Positions 42,942 to 55,054 are shown, counted from the stretch's first letter. The stretch: 64,000 nucleotides of DNA from Curtobacterium sp. TC1 (GCF_019844075.1 NZ_CP081964.1:1612001-1676000); one strand, 5' to 3'. Notes: generated by a model from the sequence alone, not told the origin. Made by a program: numbers and translations.

Positions 42942-44579
42942 TTGTCCGCACGGATCCCCCCGGTCCTCCGGCCCGAACACCCCACCCCGAGGGCGGTCGC
43001 CGAACTCGCGAACGCGTTCGGCCTCCGCGTGGTCGGCTCGGTCGACGCCGTCGAGACGACCGGTGTCACGCTGAGCGCCGCCGAGGTGCAGCCGGGTGAC
43101 GTCTTCGTCGGCGTGCACGGTGCGAACCGTCACGGTGCGGAGTTCTCCGCCGAGGCCGCCGAGCGCGGTGCCGTCGCCGTCCTGACCGACGACGCCGGTG
43201 TGGCGAGCGCGCAGGCCGCCGGTCTGCCGGTGCTCGTCGTGGACGACCCCCGTGCTGCCCTGGGCGACGTGTCGGCCTGGGTCTACCGCACCCACCCGGA
43301 CGAGGCCACCGACCTGCCGCAGCTGTTCGCCGTCACCGGCACGAACGGCAAGACGAGCACGTCCTACATCCTCGAGGGGATCCTCAAGCAGCTCGGCCTG
43401 GTCACCGGCCTGAGCTCGACCGCCGAGCGCCACATCGGCGCGCTCAGCGTGACGAGCCGCCTCACCACGCCCGAGGCCAGCGAGATGCACGCGCTCCTCG
43501 CCCGGATGCGCGAGAGCGAGGTGCGCGCGGTCGCCGTCGAGGTGAGCGCACAGGCACTCAGCCGCCACCGGGTCGACGGCATCGTCTTCGACGTCGCAGC
43601 CTTCACGAACCTGTCGCACGACCACCTCGACGACTACGCCGACATGGAGGAGTACTACCAGGCGAAGCTCCCGCTGTTCCAGCCCGAGCACGCCCGTCGC
43701 GGCGTCGTCTCGCTGGACACCGACTGGGGCCACCGCGTGGTGCAGGACTCCCGCATCCCGGTCACGACGATCACGGTGCACCCGGACGTCGAGGCCGAGT
43801 GGCACGTCGACATCGTCGAGGCACACGCTGCCTACACCGAGTTCCGTCTCACCGGTCCCGAGGGTCGCGAGCTCACCACCCGTGTGCCCCTGATCGGCTG
43901 GCACATGGCCGCGAACGCCGCACTGGCGATCGTCATGCTGGTCGAGGGCGGCTTCGAGCTCGGTGCGATCGCGCACGCGCTCGAGACGAACCACCGCCGC
44001 TACCCCGACGAGGACGAGCGCGAGCAGCGCGGCGAACGGACGAGCGCCATCGAGTGCTACCTGCCCGGCCGGACCGAGCGCGTCTCGGGCGAGCACGGCC
44101 CGAGCGTCTACGTCGACTTCGGGCACAGCGCCGACGCCTTCGAGAACACCCTCGCCGCCGTGCGCCAGTTCACGCCGGGCAAGGTCCTCATGCTGTTCGG
44201 CGCCGACGGCGACCGTGACACCACGAAGCGCGGCGACATGGCCCGCGTCGCAGCGGCCGGCAGCGACATCCTCGTCGTCACCGACCACCACCCGCGCTTC
44301 GAGGACGCCGCATCGATCCGGAAGACCCTGGTCGACGCCGCGCGCGAGGCGTTCCCGGACCACGAGCTGCACGAGGTGAGCCCGCCAGAGGCCGCCATCC
44401 GCCTGGCCGTCGGTCTGCTCGGCGAGGGCGACTCGATCCTCTGGGCCGGCCCCGGCCACCAGGACTACCGCGACATCGCCGGCGTCCGCACCCCCTACTC
44501 GGCACGCGACGAGGCCCGTCAGGCCCTGCGCGAAGCGGGTTGGGAACCGAACTCCGGTCCGGCCGAGGACCTCCGATGA
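42942..44579 (+). CDS. murE: UDP-MurNAc-tripeptide synthetase MurE, not meso-DAP type
   Basis: 545 residues from TTG 42942 (AAGGAA upstream); GTG 42924, overlapping the ftsI stop, is an alternative. AVTGTNGKTSTSY is the ATP loop, and HMAANAALAIVM and the C-terminal ligase domain are complete. At the place where meso-DAP enzymes read DNPR, this one reads TDHHPRFED. Microbacteriaceae have group B peptidoglycan with residues such as homoserine, ornithine, lysine or diaminobutyrate at position 3, so a non-DAP substrate is expected; which one cannot be read. The stop overlaps murF by 4 nt. Confidence 0.93.
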   Translation: MSARIPPVLRPEHPTPRAVAELANAFGLRVVGSVDAVETTGVTLSAAEVQPGDVFVGVHGANRHGAEFSAEAAERGAVAVLTDDAGVASAQAAGLPVLVVDDPRAALGDVSAWVYRTHPDEATDLPQLFAVTGTNGKTSTSYILEGILKQLGLVTGLSSTAERHIGALSVTSRLTTPEASEMHALLARMRESEVRAVAVEVSAQALSRHRVDGIVFDVAAFTNLSHDHLDDYADMEEYYQAKLPLFQPEHARRGVVSLDTDWGHRVVQDSRIPVTTITVHPDVEAEWHVDIVEAHAAYTEFRLTGPEGRELTTRVPLIGWHMAANAALAIVMLVEGGFELGAIAHALETNHRRYPDEDEREQRGERTSAIECYLPGRTERVSGEHGPSVYVDFGHSADAFENTLAAVRQFTPGKVLMLFGADGDRDTTKRGDMARVAAAGSDILVVTDHHPRFEDAASIRKTLVDAAREAFPDHELHEVSPPEAAIRLAVGLLGEGDSILWAGPGHQDYRDIAGVRTPYSARDEARQALREAGWEPNSGPAEDLR

Positions 44580-46081
44580 TCGCGCTCACCCTCGCCGAGA
44601 TCGCCACCGCGGTCGGCGGCGAGCTGATCGGTGGTGCCCAGGCGACCGACGTCGCCGAGCCCGGCGACCTGGTGGTCGAGGGCTCGGTCGAGACCGACTC
44701 GCGCCTGGTCCGCCCCGGCAGCGTCTTCTTCGCCCTGCCCGGCGAGGTCACGGACGGGCGCCGCTTCGTGCCCGCCGCGACCGAGGCCGGCGCAGCGCTC
44801 GTCATCACGCCCGAACGGGTGGACACCTCCGCGCCGCAGATCGTCGTCGCGGACGGGTACGCCGCCCTCGCCGCGCTCGCGCACGAGGTCGTCACCCGTG
44901 TCCGGATGGCCTCCGCCGACCGCGTCGACGCCGAGGGACGGCCGGCACCCTTGCGGGTCGTCGGCATCACCGGCTCGAACGGCAAGACGAGCACGAAGAA
45001 CATGCTCCGGACGATCCTCGAGCAGCACGGCGAGACCGTCGCGCCCCAGGGTTCCTTCAACAACCACGTCGGGGCACCGATCTCGATGCTCCGGGTCACG
45101 TACGACACGCGGTTCCTGGTCGTCGAGATGGGTGCGAGCGGCGTCGGCCACATCGCCGCGCTCGTGCGCATCGCCGAGCCGGACGTCGGTGTCGTGCTCA
45201 AGGTGGGCCTCGCGCACGCCGGCGAGTTCGGCGGCATCGAAGCCACGCAGCGGGCGAAGTCCGAGATGGTCACCGACCTGCCCGCGTCCGCGACCGCGCT
45301 GCTCAACGTCGACGACGACCGGGTCGCGTCGATGCGCGACCTGACGGCCGCGCAGGTGGTCGGCTTCGGCACGTCGGCGGATGCCGACTACCGCATCACC
45401 GGCATCGAGACGGACCGCAGCGGCACCCGCTTCACCCTCACCGCGCCTCCCGTCCCCGCAGGCGACCCGTCTGCAGACGGAGGCCGACGGGGAGGCCCGG
45501 ATCACGTCGACGTGCGCCTCGCGATCCTGGGTGAGCACCACGCGATGAACGCGGCGGCCGCCCTGACGGTCGCCCACCGCTGGGGTGTCCCGCTCGCCGA
45601 CGCCGCCGCGGCGCTCGCGTCGATGACGCGCGCCGAGCGCTGGCGCATGGAGCTGCTGCAGGGCGGCCCCGAGGGCGTCACCGTGATCAACGACGCCTAC
45701 AACGCGTCACCGGACTCGACCGCAGCGGCGCTGCGGACCCTGGCGCAGATCGTGCGTCCGGGGGAGCGGACCGTCGCCGTGCTCGGCGAGATGGCCGAGC
45801 TCGGCGAGTTCTCGACCGAGGAGCACGACCGCATCGGTCGGCTCGTCGTCCGTCTCGGCATCGGACAGCTCGTGGTCGTCGGCCGCGGCGCGATGCCCAT
45901 CCACCAGGCCGCCACCCTCGAGGGATCGTGGGACGGCGAGTCGGTGTTCATCGAGGACGTCGACGACGCCGTCCGGTCACTCCAGGACATGCTCCGCCCC
46001 GGCGACGTGGTCCTGGTCAAGTCCTCGAAGTCGGCGGAACTGCGATTCCTCGGCGACCGCCTCGGAGGTGTCACCGAATGA
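44576..46081 (+). CDS. murF: UDP-MurNAc-tripeptide D-alanyl-D-alanine ligase
   Basis: 501 residues. It adds D-Ala-D-Ala. [15 protein letters not shown] is the ATP loop, [10 protein letters not shown] and [15 protein letters not shown] are family motifs. ATG 44576 overlaps the murE stop (ATGA). At about residues 290-310 there is a low-complexity Pro/Gly/Asp/Arg stretch ([16 protein letters not shown]) encoded by nested palindromes (45445-45496) like those found in intergenic terminators; it may be an inserted repeat tolerated in a surface loop. Confidence 0.95.
   Translation: MIALTLAEIATAVGGELIGGAQATDVAEPGDLVVEGSVETDSRLVRPGSVFFALPGEVTDGRRFVPAATEAGAALVITPERVDTSAPQIVVADGYAALAALAHEVVTRVRMASADRVDAEGRPAPLRVVGITGSNGKTSTKNMLRTILEQHGETVAPQGSFNNHVGAPISMLRVTYDTRFLVVEMGASGVGHIAALVRIAEPDVGVVLKVGLAHAGEFGGIEATQRAKSEMVTDLPASATALLNVDDDRVASMRDLTAAQVVGFGTSADADYRITGIETDRSGTRFTLTAPPVPAGDPSADGGRRGGPDHVDVRLAILGEHHAMNAAAALTVAHRWGVPLADAAAALASMTRAERWRMELLQGGPEGVTVINDAYNASPDSTAAALRTLAQIVRPGERTVAVLGEMAELGEFSTEEHDRIGRLVVRLGIGQLVVVGRGAMPIHQAATLEGSWDGESVFIEDVDDAVRSLQDMLRPGDVVLVKSSKSAELRFLGDRLGGVTE
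45445..45496. repeat. Nested palindrome inside murF
   Basis: GCCTCCCGTC (45445-45454) faces GACGGGGAGGC (45486-45496; one extra G), and between them CCGTCTGCAGACGG (45467-45480) is a perfect palindrome. The outer arms match those of the hairpins at 32565 and 36716. Confidence 0.65.
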
Positions 46082-47181
46082 TCGCGCTCCTCATCGCCGG
46101 CGCTGTGTCGCTGGTGTTCACGTTGCTGCTCACCCCGTTCTTCATCAAGCTGTTCCACCGTCTCGGGTGGGGGCAGTTCATCCGTGACGACGGCCCGCAG
46201 TCGCACCACACCAAGCGCGGCACCGCGACGATGGGCGGCATCGTGCTCATCATCGGCGCGGTGATCGGGTACTTCGTCGGGCACCTGGTCGGGGGCGACT
46301 CGATCACGCTGTCCGGCCTGCTCGTGCTCTTCCTGATGGTCGGCCTGGGCTTCGTCGGGTTCATCGACGACTTCCTGAAGGTCCGGCGCCAGCGGAGCCT
46401 CGGGCTCGGTGGCTGGGCGAAGGTCCTCGGCCAGGTCATCGTCGGGGTCATCTTCGCGACGGTCGCCCTGGTGGTGCCGACGTCGAACGGCAAGCCCCCG
46501 GCGTCGACCATGATCTCGGCGGTCCGGGACATCCCGTGGCTCGACTTCATGGCGCTCGGCACCGTCATCGGCACCGTGCTGTTCCTCGCCTGGATCGTCC
46601 TGCTGACGGTGTCCACGTCGAACGGCGTGAACGTGGCCGACGGTCTCGACGGTCTCGCGACCGGTTCGAGCATCCTGGCGATCGGCTCGTACGTGATCAT
46701 CGGCTTCTGGCAGTCGAACCAGATCTGCGGCGGTGCCCGGCTCGACGCGAGCACCGAGCACGCCTGCTACACCGTGAGCAACCCGCTCGACCTGGCGGTC
46801 GTCGCGGCCGCGGTCTGCGGCGGGCTCATCGGCTTCCTCTGGTACAACACGTCGCCGGCGCAGATCTTCCTCGGCGACACGGGGTCGCTCGGCCTCGGTG
46901 GCGCGCTGGCGGGTCTCGCGATCCTCAGCCGCACCGAGCTGCTGCTCGTCCTGATCGGCGGCCTGTTCTTCATCGTCACCGGCTCGGTCATCCTGCAGCG
47001 GGCGTACTTCAAGATCACCCACGGCAAGCGGATCTTCCGGATGAGTCCGCTGCACCACCACTTCGAACTGAAGGGGTGGGCCGAGGTGACGGTCGTCGTC
47101 CGGTTCTGGATCATCGCGGGGCTCTTCGTCGCCGCGGGGGTCGGCCTCTTCTACCTCGAATGGATCGCACGTGTCGGCTGA
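46078..47181 (+). CDS. mraY: Phospho-MurNAc-pentapeptide translocase
   Basis: 367 residues with about ten membrane helices. It makes lipid I from UDP-MurNAc-pentapeptide and undecaprenyl phosphate. [15 protein letters not shown], the catalytic [20 protein letters not shown] and [13 protein letters not shown] are the conserved cytoplasmic loops. ATG 46078 overlaps murF by 4 nt. Confidence 0.97.
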   Translation: MIALLIAGAVSLVFTLLLTPFFIKLFHRLGWGQFIRDDGPQSHHTKRGTATMGGIVLIIGAVIGYFVGHLVGGDSITLSGLLVLFLMVGLGFVGFIDDFLKVRRQRSLGLGGWAKVLGQVIVGVIFATVALVVPTSNGKPPASTMISAVRDIPWLDFMALGTVIGTVLFLAWIVLLTVSTSNGVNVADGLDGLATGSSILAIGSYVIIGFWQSNQICGGARLDASTEHACYTVSNPLDLAVVAAAVCGGLIGFLWYNTSPAQIFLGDTGSLGLGGALAGLAILSRTELLLVLIGGLFFIVTGSVILQRAYFKITHGKRIFRMSPLHHHFELKGWAEVTVVVRFWIIAGLFVAAGVGLFYLEWIARVG

Positions 47182-48697
47182 CCGTCTCGCCTCGCTCGAC
47201 AGCTGGTACGCCGAGGGGTGGAAGGGCCTGAACGTCGCCGTCCTCGGCCTCGGCGCGACCGGCTTCTCGGTCGCAGACACCCTGGTCGAGCTCGGCAGCG
47301 CGGTCACGGTCTACTCGACCGACGCGCCGTCGGACAGCGTCGAGCTGCTCGACGTCATCGGGGCCCGCTTCGTGCAGACCCCGCTCGACGCCGTCCCGGC
47401 GGCACTGCAGGAGCAGGCGCCCGACGTCGTCATCGTGTCGCCCGGCCTGCCGCCGCACAACGCGACCGTGCAGTGGTCCGTCCGGAACAGCACCGTGTGG
47501 GGCGACATCGAGCTCGCCTGGCGCGTGCGCGACAAGGTCGTGCGCGGCCCGGTCGCCGCGCCGTGGATCACGATCACGGGCACCAACGGCAAGACCACCA
47601 CCACGCAGCTCACGACCGCGATGTACGAGGCCGGCGGCCTGCGTGCCGTGGCCTGCGGCAACATCGGCGTGCCGGTACTCGACGTCGTGCGCGACCCGGA
47701 CGGCTACGACGTCCTCGTGGTCGAGCTCTCGAGCCACCAGCTGCACTACATGGCGACCTCGGGTGACGGTGCGGTCGTGCCGCTCGCGAGCGCCTGCCTG
47801 AACATCGCCGACGACCACCTCGAGTGGCACGGCTCCGCCGCGGCCTACCGTGCCGCGAAGGCGAAGGTCTACGAGCGCACCGTGATGGCGTGCGTCTACA
47901 ACACCGCTGACGACGTCACGCGCGACATGGTCCAGGAGGCCGACGTTGTCGAGGGCTGCCGTGCCGTCGGCTTCACGCCCGGGGTGCCCGCGCCCGGTGA
48001 CGTCGGCATCGTCGAGGACGTCCTCTGCGACCGGGCTTTCACCGAGGACCGCCGGAACAGCGCGCTCGAACTCTCGACCGTCGCCGACCTCGAGGCCGCC
48101 GGGCTCGCCAGCCCGCACATGACGATGAACGTGCTCGCCGCCGCCGCGCTCGCCCGCGCCGGCACGGTCCAGCCGAGTGCGATCCGTTCCGCGGTCCGCG
48201 CCTTCCGCGCCGACCACCACCGCACGGAGCTCGTGGCCGAGTCGGCGGGCATCGCGTGGGTCGACGACTCGAAGGCGACGAACCCGCACGCCGCCACCGC
48301 GTCACTGGCGTCGTTCGACACCGTCGTCTGGATCGTCGGGGGCCTGTTCAAGGGCGTCGACGTGGACGCCCTCGTCGAGCGGTTCGGCCCCGAGGTGCGC
48401 GCCGTCGTGGTGATCGGCACCGACCGGACCCCCGTCGTGGAGGCATTCGCGCGACACGCGTCCGGGGTGCCGGTGCTCCAGGTGGAGACGACGGACACTG
48501 ATCAGGTCATGCCCGAGGCGGTCCGGCATGCCGCATCGGTCGCGAGACCGGGCGACACGGTCCTCCTCGCCCCGGCGGCTGCGTCGTTCGACCAGTTCGG
48601 CTCCTACGCCGACCGGGGGCGTCGTTTCGCGGCGGCGGTCCACGAGCACCTGGGAGGCAACGCCGATGGCGACGACGGATCTTCCGAACAGTCGTAG
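47171..48697 (+). CDS. murD: UDP-MurNAc-L-alanine-D-glutamate ligase
   Basis: 508 residues from GTG 47171, overlapping mraY by 11 nt. [15 protein letters not shown] is the N-terminal Rossmann-like motif, [14 protein letters not shown] the ATP loop, ELSSHQL and [10 protein letters not shown] family motifs. It adds D-Glu to UDP-MurNAc-L-Ala. The final about 10 residues are acidic and non-conserved and overlap the start of ftsW. Confidence 0.96.
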   Translation: MSADRLASLDSWYAEGWKGLNVAVLGLGATGFSVADTLVELGSAVTVYSTDAPSDSVELLDVIGARFVQTPLDAVPAALQEQAPDVVIVSPGLPPHNATVQWSVRNSTVWGDIELAWRVRDKVVRGPVAAPWITITGTNGKTTTTQLTTAMYEAGGLRAVACGNIGVPVLDVVRDPDGYDVLVVELSSHQLHYMATSGDGAVVPLASACLNIADDHLEWHGSAAAYRAAKAKVYERTVMACVYNTADDVTRDMVQEADVVEGCRAVGFTPGVPAPGDVGIVEDVLCDRAFTEDRRNSALELSTVADLEAAGLASPHMTMNVLAAAALARAGTVQPSAIRSAVRAFRADHHRTELVAESAGIAWVDDSKATNPHAATASLASFDTVVWIVGGLFKGVDVDALVERFGPEVRAVVVIGTDRTPVVEAFARHASGVPVLQVETTDTDQVMPEAVRHAASVARPGDTVLLAPAAASFDQFGSYADRGRRFAAAVHEHLGGNADGDDGSSEQS

Positions 48698-49925
48698 CAC
48701 GACGGCGACGGGCACCCCGCGTCGCACGAACGGCGCACTCGTCGCCGTCAAGAACGTCTTCGTCGCCGAGTCGAGCACCTTCTACACGATCCTCGGCGTC
48801 ACGCTGTTCCTGGTGGTCTTCGGCGTCGTGATGGTCCTGTCGTCGTCGAGCGTCGAGCAGTACGCCGCGACGCACGACTTCTTCGGTGCGGCGTCCCGCC
48901 AGGGGCTCTACGCCGTCCTCGGCGTCCCGCTCATGCTCGTCGCGAGTCGTGTCCCGACGCGGCTGTGGCGGAAGTGGGCGATGCGCCTGCTCGGCGCCGC
49001 ACTCGCCCTGCAGCTCCTCGTCTACACACCGCTCGGCATCGACGTCCAGGGCAACCGGAACTGGATCGGCATCGGCTCGTTCACCGCGCAGCCGTCCGAG
49101 GTCGTCAAGCTCGGTCTGGTGCTCGGCATCGGCGCGATCATGTACGTCAAGCGCGACAAGCTCGACGACTGGAAAGAGGTGTTCATCCCGATCGGGATCG
49201 CCTCGCTCCTGTCGCTCGGCCTCGTGATCCTCGGTGGCGACCAGGGCACCGCGATGATCATGCTCATCCTGGTCCTCGGTGCGCTCTACGTCGGCGGCGC
49301 CCGGGCCCGGCACCTGCTGGTCGGCCTGGCGGCGATGGCGGTCATGCTGCCGTTCGTGACGATGGCCTCGTCGTCCCGTCAGGTGCGCATCAGCGCGTGG
49401 CTGTCCGGCTGCACCGACTCCAACCAGTACGCCGACCTGTGCTGGCAGCCCGTGCACGGCATGTGGGCGCTGGCGTCCGGTGGCGTGTTCGGCGTCGGGC
49501 TCGGCAACTCCAAGGCGAAGTGGTCGTGGCTGCCCGAGGCGGACAACGACTACATCTTCGCGATCATCGGCGAGGAGCTCGGGCTGATCGGCGCCGTCGT
49601 CGTGCTCGCACTGTTCGTCGTGCTCGCCGTCGGCATGATCAAGATCATCCGGCAGTCCCGCGACCCGTTCGTGAAGACCGTCACGGGCGGCATCCTCGCG
49701 TGGATCATCGGCCAGGCGCTGGTGAACATCGCCGTGGTCCTCGGCCTGCTCCCGGTCCTCGGCGTCCCACTGCCGCTGATCTCGGCCGGCGGGTCCGCGC
49801 TCATCATGACCCTGGTGGCGATCGGCGTCGTGCTGTCGTTCGCCCGTGACCTGCCCGGCAAGAACGACCCGCGCACCACGAACCCGCCCCTCGACAGCAC
49901 CACCACGAACGGACGACTCCGGTGA
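48666..49925 (+). CDS. ftsW: Septal peptidoglycan polymerase FtsW (SEDS family)
   Basis: 419 residues from ATG 48666 (GGGAGG upstream), overlapping murD by 32 nt. About ten membrane helices after a cytoplasmic N-terminus of about 35 residues. [20 protein letters not shown] carries the SEDS signature, [18 protein letters not shown] the catalytic-loop region, and [18 protein letters not shown] the final conserved helix. It polymerises lipid II at the septum with FtsI. The long overlap implies tight translational coupling to murD. Confidence 0.96.
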   Translation: MATTDLPNSRSTTATGTPRRTNGALVAVKNVFVAESSTFYTILGVTLFLVVFGVVMVLSSSSVEQYAATHDFFGAASRQGLYAVLGVPLMLVASRVPTRLWRKWAMRLLGAALALQLLVYTPLGIDVQGNRNWIGIGSFTAQPSEVVKLGLVLGIGAIMYVKRDKLDDWKEVFIPIGIASLLSLGLVILGGDQGTAMIMLILVLGALYVGGARARHLLVGLAAMAVMLPFVTMASSSRQVRISAWLSGCTDSNQYADLCWQPVHGMWALASGGVFGVGLGNSKAKWSWLPEADNDYIFAIIGEELGLIGAVVVLALFVVLAVGMIKIIRQSRDPFVKTVTGGILAWIIGQALVNIAVVLGLLPVLGVPLPLISAGGSALIMTLVAIGVVLSFARDLPGKNDPRTTNPPLDSTTTNGRLR

Positions 49926-51037
49926 GCAAGTACCTCTTCGCCGGCGGGGGCACCGCCGGACACGTCAACCCGCTGCTCGCGGTCGCCGACCGGCTGACCG
50001 AGCGCGAGCCGGACGCCGAGGTGCTCGTCCTGGGCACCGCCGAGGGTCTGGAGTCCCGTCTGGTGCCGATGCGCGGGTACGAGCTCCTCACGATCCCGCG
50101 TCTCCCGTTCCCCCGGAAGCTGGGCGGCGCGGCCCTGCGCTTCCCGCAGCGGTTCGCAGCGGCCGTCAAGCGCACCGAGCAGATCATCCGGGAGCGCGAG
50201 GTCGAGGTCGTCCTCGGCGTCGGCGGCTACGCGGCGGCACCGGCGTACATCGCGGCCCGGCGCACCGGCACCCCGATCGTCGTGCACGAGCAGAACGCGA
50301 AGCCCGGGCTGGCCAACCGCCTGGCCGCGTTCCTCACCGACCACGTCGGCCTGACCTTCTCGAACACCCGACTGCGGCACGGCCGGGTCGTGGGCATGCC
50401 GCTCCGGCGCGAGATCGAGTCGCTCGACCGTCGTGCGAGCCGGGCCGCGGCCCTCGCGGAGTTCGGGCTCGACCCGTCCCGCCCCGTGCTGCTCGTCACG
50501 GGTGGTTCGTCGGGCGCCCGCAGCATCAACCGCACGATCAACGCGTCCGCGGCGACGATCGTGGGTGCCGGTTGGCAGATCCTGCACGTCGTCGGTGCGG
50601 CGTCCGACATCGGTCCGAGCGACCTCGACGGCTACCACGTGCTGGCGTACTGCGACCGGATGGACCTGGCGTACGCGGCGAGCGACTTCGTCGTGTCGCG
50701 CTCCGGCGCCGGCATGGTCTGCGAGCTCACCGCGGTCGGGCTGCCGAGCGTGCTCGTGCCGTACCCTGTCGGCAACGGCGAGCAGCGCCACAACGCGAAG
50801 GACGTCGTCGACGCCGGGGGAGCAGTGCTCGTGGCGGACGGGGAATTCGACCAGGACTGGGTGACGTTCCAGCTCCTGACGGTCCTGCAGGACCGGTCCC
50901 GCATCGCGGACATGACGGTCCGGGCGGGCAGCGTCGGGCACCGCGACGGCGCCGACCGGATGACCGACCTCGTCCTCGACGCCGCGAGGCACGCGCAGCA
51001 GGGCACCGGCGCAGCCAGCACCACGGAGGAACCATGA
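49922..51037 (+). CDS. murG: UDP-GlcNAc:lipid I N-acetylglucosaminyltransferase
   Basis: 371 residues. It converts lipid I to lipid [17 protein letters not shown] and [11 protein letters not shown] are the G-loops, and [12 protein letters not shown] and [22 protein letters not shown] the UDP-GlcNAc site. GTG 49922 overlaps the ftsW stop. A short Thr/Ala tail ends the protein. Confidence 0.96.
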   Translation: MSKYLFAGGGTAGHVNPLLAVADRLTEREPDAEVLVLGTAEGLESRLVPMRGYELLTIPRLPFPRKLGGAALRFPQRFAAAVKRTEQIIREREVEVVLGVGGYAAAPAYIAARRTGTPIVVHEQNAKPGLANRLAAFLTDHVGLTFSNTRLRHGRVVGMPLRREIESLDRRASRAAALAEFGLDPSRPVLLVTGGSSGARSINRTINASAATIVGAGWQILHVVGAASDIGPSDLDGYHVLAYCDRMDLAYAASDFVVSRSGAGMVCELTAVGLPSVLVPYPVGNGEQRHNAKDVVDAGGAVLVADGEFDQDWVTFQLLTVLQDRSRIADMTVRAGSVGHRDGADRMTDLVLDAARHAQQGTGAASTTEEP

Positions 51038-52455
51038 CCATCAAGCCCGACCTGACGCAGCCGATCCCGGACGACCTCGGCACCGTGCACTTCGTCGGCA
51101 TCGGCGGCGCCGGCATGAGCGGCATCGCCCGGATGTTCCTCGCCGCCGGCCACCGCGTCACCGGCAGCGACTCCCGCGAGACCGAGACGACGGGCATCAT
51201 GCGCGACCTCGGTGCCGCGGTGCGCATCGGCCACGACGCCGCGAACGTCGGCGACGCGGACACCATCGTCGTCACGAGCGCGCTGTGGCCGGACAACCCC
51301 GAACTGCTCGAGGCGCAGCGCCGCGGTCTGCCGGTGCTGCACCGGTCGCAGGCCCTGGCCGCCCTGATCGCCGAGCACCGTCTCGTGGCGGTCGCCGGTG
51401 CCCACGGCAAGACCACCTCGACCGGCATGATCGTCACCGCGATGGTCGAGCTCGGCCTCGACCCGAGCTTCGTCAACGGCGGCGTCATCCAGTCGCTCGG
51501 GACGAGTTCGGCGCCGGGCACGAGCGACCTGTTCGTGGTCGAGGCCGACGAGTCCGACGGCTCGTTCCTGCTCTACGACGTCGCCGTGGCCCTCATCACG
51601 AACGTCGACGCCGACCACCTCGACCACTACGGCAGCGAGGAGGCGTTCACCGAGGCGTTCGTCGAGTTCGCCGCGAAGGCGAGCGAGCGCATCGTCATCT
51701 CGAGCGACGACGCCGGTGCCGAGACCGTCACGGCCGGCATCCGGCAGCGCGCCGACGCCCCCGAGGTCGTCACCTTCGGCGAGGCCGTCGACGCCGACGT
51801 GCGCATCGAGCGGATCATCGAGTCCGCGGGCGTCGAGGTCGAGTTCCGTGCCGGCGGCGAAGCACACCACCTGACACTGCGCGTGCCGGGCCGACACAAC
51901 GCGATCAACGCCGTCGGCGCCTTCGCGGTCCTGACCGGCCTGGGCGTCAGCGCCGCGGACGCGATCCGCGGGCTCGAGGCCTTCGGCGGCACCCAGCGCC
52001 GCTTCGAACTGCACGGCGTCGAGCGCGGGGTGTCCGTCTACGACGACTACGCGCACCACCCCACCGAGGTCGCGGCGGCACTGAAGGCCGCCCGCAACGT
52101 CGTCGGCGACGGCCGCATCATCGCCATCCACCAGCCGCACCTGTACTCCCGCACCCGCCTGATGGCCGGTGACTTCGCCCGGGTCTACGAGGAACTCGCC
52201 GACCACACCGTCGTCCTCGACGTCTACGGTGCGCGCGAGGACCCGGAGCCCGGCGTGACCGGTGCCCTGGTGCAGGAGCGGTTCGCCGACCAGTCCCGCG
52301 TGGAGTTCCTGCCCGACTGGGACGAGGCCGCCGCCCGTGCCGCCGCGGTCGCCCGTGACGGCGACATCATCATGACGCTCAGCTGCGGTGACGTGTACCG
52401 GATCATCCCGCAGGTGCTCGGCGCCCTCCACGACGACGGCGCGCTGACGCGGTGA
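51034..52455 (+). CDS. murC: UDP-N-acetylmuramate-L-alanine ligase
   Basis: 473 residues, ATG 51034 overlapping murG by 4 nt behind [21 protein letters not shown] is the nucleotide-sugar loop, [14 protein letters not shown] the ATP loop, [11 protein letters not shown] and [14 protein letters not shown] conserved ligase motifs. First amino acid addition in the wall precursor pathway. Confidence 0.96.
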   Translation: MTIKPDLTQPIPDDLGTVHFVGIGGAGMSGIARMFLAAGHRVTGSDSRETETTGIMRDLGAAVRIGHDAANVGDADTIVVTSALWPDNPELLEAQRRGLPVLHRSQALAALIAEHRLVAVAGAHGKTTSTGMIVTAMVELGLDPSFVNGGVIQSLGTSSAPGTSDLFVVEADESDGSFLLYDVAVALITNVDADHLDHYGSEEAFTEAFVEFAAKASERIVISSDDAGAETVTAGIRQRADAPEVVTFGEAVDADVRIERIIESAGVEVEFRAGGEAHHLTLRVPGRHNAINAVGAFAVLTGLGVSAADAIRGLEAFGGTQRRFELHGVERGVSVYDDYAHHPTEVAAALKAARNVVGDGRIIAIHQPHLYSRTRLMAGDFARVYEELADHTVVLDVYGAREDPEPGVTGALVQERFADQSRVEFLPDWDEAAARAAAVARDGDIIMTLSCGDVYRIIPQVLGALHDDGALTR

Positions 52456-53741
52456 AACGACCAGAGGGGTTCGACGAGGGGGACGTCCGCAGGGACGTCC
52501 CGGCCGAGGGCGCCGACGCGCCCCGGCAGCGTCGTGGTCCCTCGATGCCGCGGCTCCCGTTCCGTGGGCGCACACCCGATGACCGGGAGGCCCGTCCCAC
52601 GCCCGACGAGTCGGCTGCGGTCGACGAGGCGCCGCCCAGCACCACCCCGACCACCGATGCCGCCGACTCGACGCGTGACCGCGTCGGCACCCTCGCGGGC
52701 GCGGCCGGCCGCCGTGTCGGCGCCGGCTTCGGGGCCGTCGCCGACCGCTTGCGCGAGTACACACCGGACGAGGACCACCGCGACTCGCGCCCCGACGCGG
52801 GCAACGCGCCCCGAGGAGACGGGGCGCGACGACCGTCCGGGGGCGCGGCGGGCAGTGCACGCGACCAGGACGCGACCGTGACGGACGTGCTCGACGCGGG
52901 CAGTGCCTCCCGGCCGGTCCACCACGACGACGCACCGATCGGTGCCGGCGTCCGTGCGGCCGAGACCGCACGCGAGGCGCGCGTCGCGAAGCGCCGCCGC
53001 CGCCTGCTCGAACGGGCAGAGGTCCGTCGCTTCACCCGCCGCAGCCGCCACCGCCGCGCTGCCTGGATCACCGCGGCCGGCATCGTGCTCGTGCTCGGCG
53101 TCTCGATCCTGGTGGCGGTCTTCTCGCCGCTGATGGCGCTGCAGACGATCGAGGTGAAGGGCACGAACCGCGTCGACGAGACCGCGTTGCGACAGGCGCT
53201 GTCCGACCAGGTCGGCACGCCGCTCGCGCGACTCGACTTCGACGCGATCAAGCAGGACATCGCCGGCTTCCCGCTCATCGAGAGCTACGTGACGGAAGAG
53301 GCGCCGCCGCACACCCTCGTCGTGACGGTCACCGAGCGCACGCCCGTCGTGGCCGTGAAGTCCGGCAGCTCGTTCGACCTCGTCGACCCGGCCGGCATCG
53401 TCGTGCAGTCGTCGCCGAAGCGTCCGGCCACGATGCCGCTCGCCGACATCGCCCGCGCGCGCCTCGGGTCCTCGAGCTTCCGCACCATGACCGAGGTCGT
53501 GCTGGCGCTGCCCTCGACGGTGCGGTCGCAGGTCACGCGGGTCGCCGGGTCCACCGCCGACGACGTGACCCTGACCCTCAAGGACGGCTCGACCGTCGTG
53601 TGGGGGAGTCCCGACGACTCCGACACGAAGGCCGCGCTGCTCGCCGCCCTGGTGAAGGACCACGCGGCACGGAACCCGGGCGTCGTCGTCGAGTACGACG
53701 TGTCGGCACCGGACAACGGCGTGATCCGCGCGAAGGACTGA
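52452..53741 (+). CDS. ftsQ: Division protein FtsQ
   Basis: 429 residues from GTG 52452, overlapping murC (GTGA). A long, charged, disordered cytoplasmic part (about 190 residues, versus about 30-100 in most FtsQ) precedes a basic patch ([10 protein letters not shown]), one membrane helix (about 197-219), a POTRA domain ([24 protein letters not shown] in parts) and the FtsQ beta domain ([24 protein letters not shown] in parts). It links FtsL/FtsI-FtsW to the ring. The extended tail is a possible kinase target. Confidence 0.93.
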   Translation: MKRPEGFDEGDVRRDVPAEGADAPRQRRGPSMPRLPFRGRTPDDREARPTPDESAAVDEAPPSTTPTTDAADSTRDRVGTLAGAAGRRVGAGFGAVADRLREYTPDEDHRDSRPDAGNAPRGDGARRPSGGAAGSARDQDATVTDVLDAGSASRPVHHDDAPIGAGVRAAETAREARVAKRRRRLLERAEVRRFTRRSRHRRAAWITAAGIVLVLGVSILVAVFSPLMALQTIEVKGTNRVDETALRQALSDQVGTPLARLDFDAIKQDIAGFPLIESYVTEEAPPHTLVVTVTERTPVVAVKSGSSFDLVDPAGIVVQSSPKRPATMPLADIARARLGSSSFRTMTEVVLALPSTVRSQVTRVAGSTADDVTLTLKDGSTVVWGSPDDSDTKAALLAALVKDHAARNPGVVVEYDVSAPDNGVIRAKD

Positions 53742-53855
53742 ATTGCCGACCTGATCGGCGACACGCGGCGTGGCGGGGCGACAGTGCGCGGAACCCACCC
53801 GTAGCGTCGGAGACAGCACCACATCTACCAGCATTGCCCCTGAACTTCAAGTAGA

Positions 53856-53871
53856 GGTTGAGGGTTCAACC
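53856..53871 (+). promoter_or_regulatory. Small inverted repeat just upstream of the ftsZ ribosome site
   Basis: GGTTGA (53856-53861) and TCAACC (53866-53871) around GGGT, directly before GGAGG. It could be an operator or a short hairpin masking the ribosome site. Confidence 0.4.
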
Positions 53872-53886
53872 GGAGGCCTGACTGAC

Positions 53887-55047
53887 GTGACCACGAACCA
53901 CAACTACCTCGCCGTCATCAAGGTCGTCGGTGTCGGCGGCGGCGGCGTCAACGCCGTCAACCGGATGATCGAACTCGGCCTCCGTGGCGTCGAGTTCATC
54001 GCGATCAACACCGACGCCCAGGCGCTGCTGCTCAGCGACGCCGACGTCAAGCTCGACGTCGGCCGCGAGATCACCCGCGGTCTCGGCGCCGGCGCGGACC
54101 CCGAGGTCGGCCGTCGTGCCGCCGAGGACCACGCCGAAGAGATCGAAGAGGCCCTCGCAGGTGCCGACATGGTATTCGTCACCGCCGGTGAAGGCGGTGG
54201 GACCGGCACGGGTGGTGCGCCCGTCGTCGCCCGCATCGCCAAGTCCATCGGCGCGCTCACCATCGGCGTCGTCACGAAGCCGTTCAGCTTCGAGGGCAAG
54301 CGTCGTCAGTCGCAGGCCGAGAACGGGGTCGCCGGGCTCAAGGACGAGGTCGACACGCTCATCGTCGTGCCGAACGACCGCCTGCTCGAGATCAGCGACC
54401 GCGGCATCTCGATGGTCGAGGCCTTCGCCACCGCCGACCAGGTGCTCCTCGCCGGCGTGCAGGGCATCACCGACCTCATCACCACCCCGGGCCTCATCAA
54501 CCTCGACTTCGCCGACGTGAAGTCCGTCATGCAGGGTGCGGGGTCCGCGCTCATGGGCATCGGTTCCTCGCGGGGTGCCGACCGTGCCATCAAGGCCGCG
54601 GAGCTCGCCGTGGCGTCGCCGCTGCTCGAGGCCTCGATCGACGGTGCGCACGGCGTGCTGCTCTCGATCCAGGGCGGCTCGAACCTCGGCATCTTCGAGA
54701 TCAACGACGCCGCCCGTCTGGTGCAGGAAGCCGTGCACCCCGAGGCGAACATCATCTTCGGTGCGGTCATCGACGACACCCTCGGCGACGAGGTCCGCGT
54801 GACCGTCATCGCCGCGGGCTTCGACGGCGGCGAGCCGGCGCAGCAGCAGAAGGAGCGTCGCTCGAGCTACGTCGACCCCGAGTCGAGCGCGACGGCCCCC
54901 GTCGCCGCGTCGACCGGAGCGATCGAGGACTCCAGCACGTCGAGCCCGTCCTGGGCCTCGCAGGAGCACCAGCCGCCGGTGCAGCGCGCCGCCGACCCGG
55001 CGTTCGACGACGACGACGAGCTCGACGTCCCCGACTTCCTGAAGTAA
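53887..55047 (+). CDS. ftsZ: Tubulin-like division protein FtsZ
   Basis: 386 residues from GTG 53887, with GGAGG at 53872-53876. [17 protein letters not shown], the GTP signature [13 protein letters not shown] and the synergy loop [11 protein letters not shown] are intact. After a disordered linker the C-terminus reads [13 protein letters not shown], the conserved peptide that docks SepF and other partners. The frame open from 53770 would add an unusual N-terminus and is rejected. A 145-nt gap separates ftsQ and ftsZ and may hold its own promoter. Confidence 0.97.
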   Translation: MTTNHNYLAVIKVVGVGGGGVNAVNRMIELGLRGVEFIAINTDAQALLLSDADVKLDVGREITRGLGAGADPEVGRRAAEDHAEEIEEALAGADMVFVTAGEGGGTGTGGAPVVARIAKSIGALTIGVVTKPFSFEGKRRQSQAENGVAGLKDEVDTLIVVPNDRLLEISDRGISMVEAFATADQVLLAGVQGITDLITTPGLINLDFADVKSVMQGAGSALMGIGSSRGADRAIKAAELAVASPLLEASIDGAHGVLLSIQGGSNLGIFEINDAARLVQEAVHPEANIIFGAVIDDTLGDEVRVTVIAAGFDGGEPAQQQKERRSSYVDPESSATAPVAASTGAIEDSSTSSPSWASQEHQPPVQRAADPAFDDDDELDVPDFLK

Positions 55048-55054
55048 CCGTTCC

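Noticed and set aside
40585..42951. 788-codon minus-strand frame across ftsL and ftsI
   Set aside because: Shadow; ftsI carries all transpeptidase motifs on the plus strand.
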